Shown piece after piece: positions 1 through 6,199 of a stretch of DNA of 6,199 nucleotides (its first letter is position 1; each line of letters starts with the position of its first letter). The stretch comes from Pseudomonadota bacterium. Lineage in GTDB: Bacteria; Pseudomonadota; Gammaproteobacteria; Burkholderiales; Rhodocyclaceae. The notes beneath the pieces are model-generated. The model made no database searches, was not told the DNA's origin, and was given only the letters and a program-made list of their open reading frames with translations. Where the stretch lies: assembly GCA_030917225.1 (NCBI GenBank), contig JAUPVD010000293.1, forward strand, positions 1-6,199, in the 5' to 3' direction. The position numbers and the translations under genes were made by a program.

Positions 1-596
1 CGCGGGTTGAGGTGTTCCATGAAGCGCTTGATGGTGCCGCCCTTGCCGGCCGCATCGCGGCCCTCGAAGAGGATGACCACCTTCTGGCCAGTCTCCTTGA
101 CCCAGGCCTGCAGCTTGAGCAGTTCGACCTGCAGGCGATATTTCTGCCGCTCGTAGTTGCGGCGCTGCATGAGGTTGCGATACGGGTAGCCGCCCTCGCG
201 CCAGTCGGGCATCAATTCATCATCCGGGTTCTCTTCGCTACTGGTAACGCGCTGCTGGCGCAGCAGCGTGGCCAGCAGGGTTGCCGCCTCACCCGTGGGC
301 GCCCCGGAGATGATGTCCCGCATTGCAGCCAGCCGAGCCTCCTGCGCTGCAGTGACGGCCTCGACAACTGCATGCGCCTCGATCTTGGGCTGCCCGCTGA
401 TCGGGCCGATATCACCGGCGGCCGCAGCACGCGGCTTGCTGCGGCCGCGCACCGGGGCTGCTGGCGCCGCTTTATTTGCCGGCCGGGCAACGGCCTTGTC
501 CGCGTTGCTGGTCGTTTTTTTGGCGGGGGTAGCAGCGGCCCCGCTTGTTTTTGCCACACGCGGTTTTGCTGCCACGCTTGCTTTTTCTCTTGCCAT
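1..596 (-). CDS. ppk2: Polyphosphate kinase 2 family protein, N-terminal part (3' end beyond the left edge)
   Basis: PPK2 enzymes move phosphate between polyphosphate and nucleotides in the cytoplasm. The reading frame was translated by hand from the ATG at 596-594 and stays open for 198 codons to the window edge. Residues 1-60 are a low-complexity Ala/Lys/Arg/Pro-rich tail with almost no acidic residues. Residues 70-125 form a linker that is probably helical. The PPK2 fold starts near residue 130 (PDWREGGYPYR), followed by the helix with RRNYERQKYRLQ and the strand VVILFEGRDAAGKGG (about 173-187), which is the family's Walker A loop. The second half, with Walker B and the lid, lies outside the window. 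A GGAG seven bases before the ATG supports the start. It lies 57 bases downstream of the cyclase gene and may be co-transcribed with it. The family is clear; the subclass (ATP or GTP formation, or AMP/ADP phosphorylation) cannot be set from this half. Confidence 0.9.
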   Translation of the reverse strand, partial: MAREKASVAAKPRVAKTSGAAATPAKKTTSNADKAVARPANKAAPAAPVRGRSKPRAAAAGDIGPISGQPKIEAHAVVEAVTAAQEARLAAMRDIISGAPTGEAATLLATLLRQQRVTSSEENPDDELMPDWREGGYPYRNLMQRRNYERQKYRLQVELLKLQAWVKETGQKVVILFEGRDAAGKGGTIKRFMEHLNP

Positions 597-653
597 GTTC
601 GCTCTCCAGATAAACACAAGACTCTCGCCACAGCATGCGCCGGGCAACAACGA

Positions 654-2456
654 TTATTCGACCGCGACCTCGACCCGATTGCGTCCGGCGCGCTTGGCGA
701 CATACAGCGCGGCATCGGCAGCTGCCAGCAGATCCTGCGGGCTGCGACGAACTTCCGGCAGGCTGGTCGCCACACCGATGCTGACGGTGACCACTCTCGC
801 AGCAGTCGCCCGCTTGTGTGGAATGTCCATATTGCGCACGGCTGCCGCAATGCCTTCGGCCACCCGCAGCGCACCGCCAGCGTCGGTATTGGCCAGGATC
901 ACACAGAACTCTTCACCACCGTAGCGCGCTGCCAGGTCGGTCGAGCGTTGCGTTTCGTCGCTGCAGATCGCGGCAATGCGGATCAAGACATCATCGCCTG
1001 CCTGATGCCCGTATTCGTCGTTGTAGGCCTTGAAATCGTCGACGTCGATCATCAGCAGCGACATCGGCAGTTTTTCGCGCAGACAGCGCCGCCATTCCTG
1101 CGGCAGGATCTCATCGAAGCGGCGCCGGTTGGCAATGCGCGTCAGGCCGTCCTGGGTGGCGATACGCTCCAACTCATCGCGCGCGGACTCCAGCGCCCGG
1201 GTACGCTCAGCCACCCTTGCTTCCAGCCCCGAGAATGCGTCGCGCAGGCTGACGGCCATGGCATTGAAACTCTGACCGAGTTCATCAAGCTCACGGATCC
1301 GGCCGCCAGTCTCCGCAGTGCCTGACCACTCGCCACCGGCAATCCGCTTGGCACGCTCGTTGATATCGCTGATCGGCCGTACCAGCCAGCCAGTGAGCAG
1401 CACACCGCCGAGGGCGCCGAGAACGATAACGCCCAGCGACAGCCAGGCCAGCAATTGCAGGTTGGCGTAGAAGCCTGCCGAGAAATCGCGCTCGGGCAGC
1501 AGCACCCCGACGAGCAGTTGCAGCCCATGGTTGTCGCGGTACTGACGCAGGTCGAGCAGGTGCCGTTCGCCGCCGACCGTGACGAAGTACTGGCCGGTCG
1601 GCAAGCTTTCCTTCTCGATCCGTTGACCGGCCTCGCGCATGCGCGGGTCGGAGTATTCGGCGATCTTCAGGCGATGCACCTTTTCCCCTTCGAGGCGGAA
1701 CACCGGCTCGGCCTGCGAGGTGGCGATCAGCGTTCCATCCGGCTCGGCGACAAAGGCCATGCCCGAACGGCCGATGACCTGTGACTGCAGATAGCGGGAG
1801 ATCTGGACCAAGGCGACGTCGCCCGTTGCGACACCCAGCAGCCGCCGGCTGCCTTCTTCGTAGACCGGCACCGAGACGCCGACACCGAGGCTTTCGTAGG
1901 GCTTGTATTTATAGACCGGATACCAGCCGAGACGCCCGGACTCCGCCGCCCGGCGAAACCAGATGCGTGTTGTCGCGTCGAAGGCCGGGCCGCGGGTCAG
2001 GCGGATGCCGCGAGCGTTGTTGTCTTCGACGTTGAAGGTATCGAGCGTCATCCCTTCCGACTTCATCGACGTCATCAGCCGCAACTCGTTGGTATCGAGA
2101 AGGCGTGTCGCGCCGACGTACTGGCCGTCGGGACGGCCGAAGGAAATAAAGGTCAGATAGGGAAGGTGGCGCATCTGGCCAACGAACTGGCGCTGCAGTT
2201 CCTCCGGGCGGTTCGGGTCGAGACGGCCGGAACGCATGGCCTCGGCCGTGCCCTGTGCCACCACCACGGCCGTCGAAAAGAAGCGGTCGAGGTGCGCAGA
2301 AATACGGACACCGATCTCGGCAGCCATCTGCCGCTCGAATTGCTCAAGCGACTTTTGCCCGGACTGGTAGCCAACCCAGCCGATCAGTGCCGCTGCGAGA
2401 ACAAGCAGCAGCAGGAACGGAAGAACGAAGAAATTACGCAGGGAAAGTTGCCGCAC
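654..2456 (-). CDS. Membrane-bound diguanylate cyclase (dCACHE-HAMP-GGDEF)
   Basis: Predicted to make c-di-GMP from two GTP at the inner membrane in response to a periplasmic signal. Residue numbers count from the furthest upstream start (TTG at 2462; 602 aa). Order: membrane helix 11-30, periplasmic double-CACHE-like sensor about 35-330, second helix 337-360, HAMP about 361-413 (RPISDI, then DELGQSFNAM), short coiled coil 414-433, GGDEF domain 435-600. The active site GGEEF is at 515-519, the metal-site Asp at 473 (DVDDFKAYND), and a product-inhibition RxxD (RSTD, 506-509) sits at the spacing seen in PleD, so it looks catalytically active and feedback-inhibited. No EAL domain is present. An in-frame TGA just upstream leaves TTG 2462, GTG 2459 or GTG 2456; the last is chosen because GAGG lies 7 bases before it, giving 600 aa. 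It lies between phoR and ppk2, which suggests a link to phosphate status; its ligand is unknown. Confidence 0.9.
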   Translation of the reverse strand: MRQLSLRNFFVLPFLLLLVLAAALIGWVGYQSGQKSLEQFERQMAAEIGVRISAHLDRFFSTAVVVAQGTAEAMRSGRLDPNRPEELQRQFVGQMRHLPYLTFISFGRPDGQYVGATRLLDTNELRLMTSMKSEGMTLDTFNVEDNNARGIRLTRGPAFDATTRIWFRRAAESGRLGWYPVYKYKPYESLGVGVSVPVYEEGSRRLLGVATGDVALVQISRYLQSQVIGRSGMAFVAEPDGTLIATSQAEPVFRLEGEKVHRLKIAEYSDPRMREAGQRIEKESLPTGQYFVTVGGERHLLDLRQYRDNHGLQLLVGVLLPERDFSAGFYANLQLLAWLSLGVIVLGALGGVLLTGWLVRPISDINERAKRIAGGEWSGTAETGGRIRELDELGQSFNAMAVSLRDAFSGLEARVAERTRALESARDELERIATQDGLTRIANRRRFDEILPQEWRRCLREKLPMSLLMIDVDDFKAYNDEYGHQAGDDVLIRIAAICSDETQRSTDLAARYGGEEFCVILANTDAGGALRVAEGIAAAVRNMDIPHKRATAARVVTVSIGVATSLPEVRRSPQDLLAAADAALYVAKRAGRNRVEVAVE

Positions 2457-2463
2457 CACCAAG

Positions 2464-2467
2464 CCTC
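2464..2467 (-). promoter_or_regulatory. Ribosome binding site that decides the cyclase start
   Basis: GAGG on the minus strand is followed by a cluster of three possible start codons, TTG, GTG, GTG. The spacings are 1, 4 and 7 bases, so the third (2456-2454) is best placed. There is no ATG in this frame after the upstream TGA, so the gene must use a non-ATG start. Confidence 0.5.
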
Positions 2468-2527
2468 ACATCATGCAAGGCTTTCATCCTACCCAATTCC
2501 ACGGGCTTTGGCATCGCCAGGAAGGGC

Positions 2528-3817
2528 TCAGGCGGCAACCCTGGTCGGCGGGAAAACAGTACTGAAACGGCTTCCTTCGCCCGGAGTACTGGTGATTTCC
2601 AGCCGGGCCTGGTGGCGGGAAAGCGCGTGCTTGACGATGGCCAGCCCGAGGCCGGTTCCACCGGTTTCGCGTGAGCGGCCGGTATCCGCGCGGTAAAAAC
2701 GTTCGGTCAAACGGGGAATGTGCTTGGCGTCAATGCCGATGCCGTTGTCTGTCACCGAAAACTCGGCACTGCTGCCTTGCCGCTTCCAGGCAATGACGAT
2801 CTCGCCGCCCGGTGGCGTATAGCGCACGGCGTTGGAGATGAGGTTGCCGAAGGCACTGGCCAGTTCGGATTCGGCGCCGAACAGGTCGCCGGTATCCATT
2901 TCCAGCGAGATCGAATGGCGCCCGGCCGAGAGCGCCTGCGCATCGCGGTGCAGTTTTTCCAGCAGCGGTGTCATGTGCACACGCTCACCGCCCGACGGGG
3001 GCGGCGCCGACTCCAGTGTGGACAGGGCCAGCAGATCCTGCACGATCCGGCTCATGCGGACCGACTGCTCGGCCATCAGGTCGAAGTAATGCTCCTGATC
3101 AACCGGGTCAAGTTCAAGCTCGCGAACGGTTTCGAGAAAACCACTGAGGATGGTCAGCGGGGTACGCAGTTCATGCGAGACGTTAGCCACGAAATCGCGG
3201 CGCGTCTGATCCAGCCGTTCGCTTTGGGTGACATCCTGGATCTGCAGCAGCCGTTCTTGCCCGGAATAGGGCAACACGAAGAGGGATAGCACGCGCTCGT
3301 CGCCGCGCATCGACGACAGGCGAAGCGGCTTGCTGAAATCACCGGTGGCCAGATAGTTGATGAAGGCCGGTTGGCGAACGAGGTTGGCAATCGGCTGGAA
3401 ACGGTCGGAACGCAGATCGAGGCCCAGTTGCTGCTCGGCAACCCGGTTGCACCAGCTGATGCGACTATCGGCATCGAGGGTGACGATGCCATCGACCATG
3501 GCCTGTCCGGCAGCGGCCACCTGTTGCAGATCGAAATCGCGCCGGGCAATGGCGACGCGCAGCTCTTTCTCATGGCGATGAAGGCGTGAAAAGACTTCGT
3601 CCCAGATACCGCCGCCCTCGGGAGTCGTTTCCGGCAAGGGATTGCGGGTCCAGGCTTCGAGACGGGAGAAATTGCGCAGGAAGCCGATCAACTGCAAGGC
3701 CAGGACGGCGCAGAAAACGCTCAGGCCAATGACGGGCGAAACAAGAATGCCGAGAACGGCAGCAGGTACGCCCAGCGCCAGGCTGAGCGCCAGGGTCTGG
3801 ATCAATGGCTTGGACAC
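2528..3817 (-). CDS. phoR: Phosphate regulon sensor histidine kinase PhoR
   Basis: Inner-membrane kinase/phosphatase that phosphorylates PhoB when phosphate is scarce and is held off by PhoU with the Pst transporter. The 429-residue protein matches PhoR's usual size. Two hydrophobic segments (about 8-28 and 30-47) have almost no periplasmic loop, as is usual for PhoR, which senses through the transporter and not directly. A PAS domain spans about 100-200. The H box is ANVSHELRTPL with His215 as phosphoacceptor, the N box GNLISNAVRYTP (324-335), the G1 box DNGIGI (357-362), the F-box region around RFYRAD, and the G2 box GGTGLGL (386-392), so all kinase motifs are intact. The start is GTG at 3817-3815 behind GAGG four bases away; no upstream alternative start is available in frame. 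It follows phoB by 78 bases, and the stop is a TGA at 2528-2530. Confidence 0.96.
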   Translation of the reverse strand: MSKPLIQTLALSLALGVPAAVLGILVSPVIGLSVFCAVLALQLIGFLRNFSRLEAWTRNPLPETTPEGGGIWDEVFSRLHRHEKELRVAIARRDFDLQQVAAAGQAMVDGIVTLDADSRISWCNRVAEQQLGLDLRSDRFQPIANLVRQPAFINYLATGDFSKPLRLSSMRGDERVLSLFVLPYSGQERLLQIQDVTQSERLDQTRRDFVANVSHELRTPLTILSGFLETVRELELDPVDQEHYFDLMAEQSVRMSRIVQDLLALSTLESAPPPSGGERVHMTPLLEKLHRDAQALSAGRHSISLEMDTGDLFGAESELASAFGNLISNAVRYTPPGGEIVIAWKRQGSSAEFSVTDNGIGIDAKHIPRLTERFYRADTGRSRETGGTGLGLAIVKHALSRHQARLEITSTPGEGSRFSTVFPPTRVAA

Positions 3818-3842
3818 GATACCTCGACTGGCCAGCAGTTTA

Positions 3843-3859
3843 TCCGCCCTTCAGGCGGA
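3843..3859 (-). repeat. GC-rich hairpin in the phoB-phoR gap
   Basis: The arms TCCGCC and GGCGGA (6 bp, all but one pair G-C) enclose a five-base loop TGAAG, or seven pairs and a GAA loop if a T-G wobble is counted. It lies between the phoB stop and the phoR start, 25 bases before the GTG. On the coding strand it is followed by TAAAC and not by a T-run, so it does not look like an intrinsic terminator. A shorter CCTG/CAGG stem (loop TGCG) lies just upstream. The pair could stabilise or process the phoB message, or lower phoR output relative to phoB. Confidence 0.4.
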
Positions 3860-3895
3860 GGACCTGCGCACAGGCGTATGGTCTTTTCGGCTGGT

Positions 3896-4582
3896 TCAGT
3901 TCCCACGGAAACGATAGCCGGCGCCGCGCACGGTCTCGACCCGTTCATGCTCACCGGTAGGTTCCAGCGTCGCGCGCAGGCGGCGAATATGGACATCGAC
4001 GGTGCGCTCTTCGATGAATACATGATCTCCCCAGACCTCGTCGAGCAGTTGTGCCCGCGAGTATACCCGCTCGGGGTGACTCATGAAGAAGAGCAGCAGC
4101 CGGAACTCGGTGGGCCCGAGTTCGACCGGCTTGCCAGCGGCGATGACGCGATGGGTGGCCGGGTTCAGCGACAGGGCGCCGATCTCGACGACGTCGCCAG
4201 CCAGATGCGGCTGGCGGCGGCGCAGCACGGCACGCACACGGGCCACCAGTTCCTTCGGCGAGAAGGGCTTGGTGATGTAGTCATCGGCACCGGCTTCCAG
4301 CCCGAGAACCTTGTCTTCTTCGTGAACCCTGGCGGTCAGCATGATGATCGGCAGTTCGCGTGAACGCTCATCTGCACGCAGCCTTTTCGCCAGCATCACG
4401 CCTGACTGGCCGGGCAGCATCCAGTCGAGAATGAGCAGGTCCGGCAGGGCGGCGCGGATCGCCGATTCGCCCTCCTCGGCACTGCCGGCACGGACAACCA
4501 GAAAGCCGTTGTGCTTGAGGTTGACTGCCAGCAACTCCTGGATCGCCGGCTCGTCTTCAACGACCAGTATCGTTGGGGTCAT
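3896..4582 (-). CDS. phoB: Phosphate regulon response regulator PhoB
   Basis: OmpR-family transcription factor that, once phosphorylated by PhoR, binds Pho boxes and turns on phosphate-scavenging genes. It is 228 residues, close to the E. coli protein. Receiver domain about 1-122: acidic pocket Glu9-Asp10 (ILVVEDE), phosphoacceptor Asp53 (LDWMLPG), Thr83 (MLTAR) and Lys105 (DDYITKPFSPKELVAR). The winged-helix DNA-binding domain is about 132-228, with GPTEF, the recognition-helix region RTVDVHIRRLR, and the C-terminal hairpin VRGAGYRF. The start is ATG 4582-4580: it fits the usual N-terminus (MTPTILVVED) and has GGAGG six bases upstream. A TTG/GTG-type start nine codons earlier would add residues unlike the family. 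Its start overlaps the stop of a possible 28-codon leader frame, and its ribosome site lies in an inverted repeat. Confidence 0.97.
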   Translation of the reverse strand: MTPTILVVEDEPAIQELLAVNLKHNGFLVVRAGSAEEGESAIRAALPDLLILDWMLPGQSGVMLAKRLRADERSRELPIIMLTARVHEEDKVLGLEAGADDYITKPFSPKELVARVRAVLRRRQPHLAGDVVEIGALSLNPATHRVIAAGKPVELGPTEFRLLLFFMSHPERVYSRAQLLDEVWGDHVFIEERTVDVHIRRLRATLEPTGEHERVETVRGAGYRFRGN

Positions 4583-4665
4583 GCCAGACCTCCCGCCGAA
4601 CAGCCCCAAAGGAGGCCTGCACCCCTACGGGAGGTAGTGAGCACAGCGAACGTGGGGGTCGTCAT
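4579..4665 (-). CDS. Possible 28-residue leader ORF between phoU and phoB
   Basis: This frame starts with ATG one base after the phoU TGA (TGAAATG). It has a textbook GGAGG (4672-4676) six bases upstream, inside the last codons of phoU. It ends with a TGA that overlaps the phoB start as ATGA, the classic layout for translational coupling. The peptide begins MTTPTFAVL, oddly like the PhoB start (MTPTILVV), and ends GLLWGCSAGGLA. It has no recognised domain. The ribosome site and both junctions are read directly from the sequence; whether it is translated, or is just open by chance within a GC-rich intergenic repeat, is unknown. It could also be a relic of an older phoB start. Confidence 0.3.
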   Translation of the reverse strand: MTTPTFAVLTTSRRGAGLLWGCSAGGLA

Positions 4666-4678
4666 TTCAGGCCTCCTT
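4588..4678 (-). promoter_or_regulatory. Interleaved inverted repeats covering two ribosome binding sites (candidate phoB leader switch)
   Basis: In transcript order there are four segments. A is AAGGAGGCCTG (4678-4668, with the ribosome site at the end of phoU). B is ACCTCCC (4635-4629). A' is CAGGCCTCCTT (4619-4609). B' is GGGAGGT (4594-4588, the phoB ribosome site). A and A' are a perfect 11-bp inverted repeat, and B and B' a perfect 7-bp one. Because the order is A-B-A'-B', the two pairings are interleaved: they form a pseudoknot-like fold or compete. A can also pair with B, and A' with B' (7 pairs including two wobbles). So the phoB ribosome site has two possible anti-Shine-Dalgarno partners. 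The pairing is a sequence fact; regulation is inference. Confidence 0.45.
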
Positions 4679-5353
4679 GCCGGTATGACGGATATCGCGG
4701 CCCTCGGCGATATAGACAACATGCTCGGCAATGTTTTTGGCATGGTCACCGATACGCTCGACCGAGCGACAGATCCAGACGATGTCGATGGCCGTGGTGA
4801 TGGTGCGCGGGTCTTCCATCATGTAGGTGATCAACTGGCGAACCAGCGCCTTGAACTCGACATCCACCTTGGCGTCAGCATGGATCACCTCGGTCGCCTT
4901 GACCGAGTCGAGGCGGGCGAAACAATCGAGCGCCTGGCGCAGCATGACGACGGCCTCATCGGCAATGTGACGGACGTCGGTAGCGCGCGGCAGAGTCAGC
5001 TGGCCGTGCTCATGGACGCGGCGGGCGCCCTTGGCAATCTTCTTGGCTTCGTCGCCAATGCGTTCGAGGTCGGTGACGATCTTGGTGATACCCATCACCA
5101 GACGAAGGTCGGAGGCCGTTGGCTGGCGCTTGGCGACGACATGGATGGTTTCATCGTCGATGATCTTTTCGAAGCCATTGACCCGGTGATCGTTCTCGAC
5201 GATGTCCTTGACGACGGTCGTGTCGCCCGTGGCGTAGGCGTCGATGGCGGCGCGGATCTGGGCTTCGACCAGACCGCCCATTTCCAGCACATGGGTGCGC
5301 AGGCCGGTGAGGTCGTCGTCGAACTGCTTGGACAGATGGGTATTCTCGTTCAT
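4667..5353 (-). CDS. phoU: Phosphate signalling regulator PhoU
   Basis: Cytoplasmic, mostly helical protein that bridges the Pst transporter and PhoR and shuts off the Pho response when phosphate is plentiful; its loss typically causes polyphosphate build-up. It is 228 residues against about 240 in E. coli, and shows the two repeated three-helix bundles of the family. Each carries the metal-cluster motif: DLERIGDEAKKIA (95-107) in the first and SVERIGDHAKNIAEH (197-211) in the second. The start is ATG 5353-5351, behind GAGG five bases upstream; it lies 13 bases after pstB, so the two are clearly in one operon. The longer open frame upstream runs into the end of pstB out of frame and is not family-like. 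The last codons (AAG GAG GCC TGA) double as a ribosome site for the next small frame. Confidence 0.97.
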   Translation of the reverse strand: MNENTHLSKQFDDDLTGLRTHVLEMGGLVEAQIRAAIDAYATGDTTVVKDIVENDHRVNGFEKIIDDETIHVVAKRQPTASDLRLVMGITKIVTDLERIGDEAKKIAKGARRVHEHGQLTLPRATDVRHIADEAVVMLRQALDCFARLDSVKATEVIHADAKVDVEFKALVRQLITYMMEDPRTITTAIDIVWICRSVERIGDHAKNIAEHVVYIAEGRDIRHTGKEA

Positions 5354-5366
5354 TGTTACCTCTCCC

Positions 5367-6146
<780 letters not shown>

Positions 6147-6152
6147 GGAGTG

Positions 6153-6156
6153 CTCC
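6153..6156 (-). promoter_or_regulatory. Ribosome binding site that decides the pstB start
   Basis: GGAG lies six bases before ATG 6146. It sits in a small inverted repeat (TGGAG, two bases, CTCCA) that could partly hide the site, though the two-base loop is too tight for a perfect hairpin. The alternative ATG at 6158 has only a weak CGGA upstream. Confidence 0.5.
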
Positions 6157-6175
6157 ATTTCAATATTCCGTGGGT

Positions 6176-6199
6176 TTACCACTTGATGTTCTTGCGCAG
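6176..6199 (-). CDS. pstA: Phosphate ABC transporter permease PstA, last seven codons and stop
   Basis: Only the last seven sense codons (LRKNIKW) and a TAA at 6178-6176 are inside the window. The basic tail ending just before pstB fits a cytoplasmic C-terminus of a membrane permease. The assignment rests mostly on the conserved pstS-pstC-pstA-pstB-phoU gene order; seven residues alone cannot prove it. The stop lies 29 bases before the chosen pstB start. Confidence 0.65.
   Translation of the reverse strand: MRKNIKW

Noticed and set aside
597..653. Possible promoter, Pho box or terminator before ppk2
   Set aside because: TTGTTG and TTTATC look like promoter boxes but are about 30 bases apart; no repeat of the CTGTCA-type Pho box and no stem with a T-run.
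212..874. Minus-strand open frame of 220 codons over the ppk2 start
   Set aside because: It is out of frame with both the cyclase end and ppk2, and its Arg/Ser/Pro-rich product has no family features; the PPK2 frame translated by hand is clearly the real one.
12..1325. Long plus-strand open frame of 437 codons
   Set aside because: It runs antisense across ppk2 and the cyclase, both clear families on the minus strand; the translation has no recognisable domain and is rich in Arg, Cys and His, as expected for a shadow frame in G+C-rich DNA.
2463..2527. Possible terminator or promoter between phoR and the cyclase
   Set aside because: Only a 4-bp TGGC/GCCA stem with no T-run, and no pair of -35/-10 boxes at a credible spacing.
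2434..2661. Small minus-strand frame with an ATG (MKALHDVRL) just before the cyclase
   Set aside because: It overlaps both the end of phoR and the cyclase start in another frame and has no family features.
4583..4666. Pho box upstream of phoB
   Set aside because: No CTGTCA-like direct repeat is present; the operon promoter is more likely upstream of pstS, outside the window.

Overview
The window is a compact phosphate-homeostasis locus. Every gene is on the minus strand, so transcription runs from high to low coordinates: the 3' tip of pstA (cut by the right edge), pstB, phoU, phoB, phoR, a membrane diguanylate cyclase, and the 5' two-thirds or so of a class 2 polyphosphate kinase gene (cut by the left edge). 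The high G+C content, the GTG/TTG starts and the proteobacterial PhoB, PhoR and PhoU sequences suggest a betaproteobacterium. A Rhodocyclales-type polyphosphate-accumulating or denitrifying organism is a plausible guess, but that is inference.

Right part (4667-6199): the end of the high-affinity phosphate transporter operon. The last residues of PstA are followed by PstB, the ATPase of the transporter, and 13 bases later by PhoU, the negative regulator that links transporter state to the PhoR kinase. Middle (2528-4582): PhoB, an OmpR-type response regulator with all catalytic residues, and PhoR, its PAS-containing histidine kinase. Left part (1-2456): a dCACHE-HAMP-GGDEF diguanylate cyclase with intact active and inhibitory sites, then PPK2 with an unusual Ala/Lys/Pro-rich N-terminal tail. 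All gaps are under 90 bases and none holds a convincing terminator, so the set could be read as one long unit: import and sense phosphate, signal through PhoR/PhoB, make c-di-GMP, and turn over polyphosphate.

The most interesting non-genic signal is the 84-base phoU-phoB gap. It holds an interleaved set of inverted repeats that can pair with two Shine-Dalgarno sequences. It also holds a 28-codon open frame that starts one base after the phoU stop, behind a perfect ribosome site, and ends in an ATGA overlap with the phoB start. It could be a leader peptide or attenuator that tunes PhoB, or a dispersed intergenic repeat that happens to be open. The phoB-phoR gap carries a separate small GC-rich hairpin.

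No tRNA, rRNA, CRISPR array, insertion sequence or attachment site was seen. No Pho box was recognised; for this operon it would be expected upstream of pstS, outside the window.
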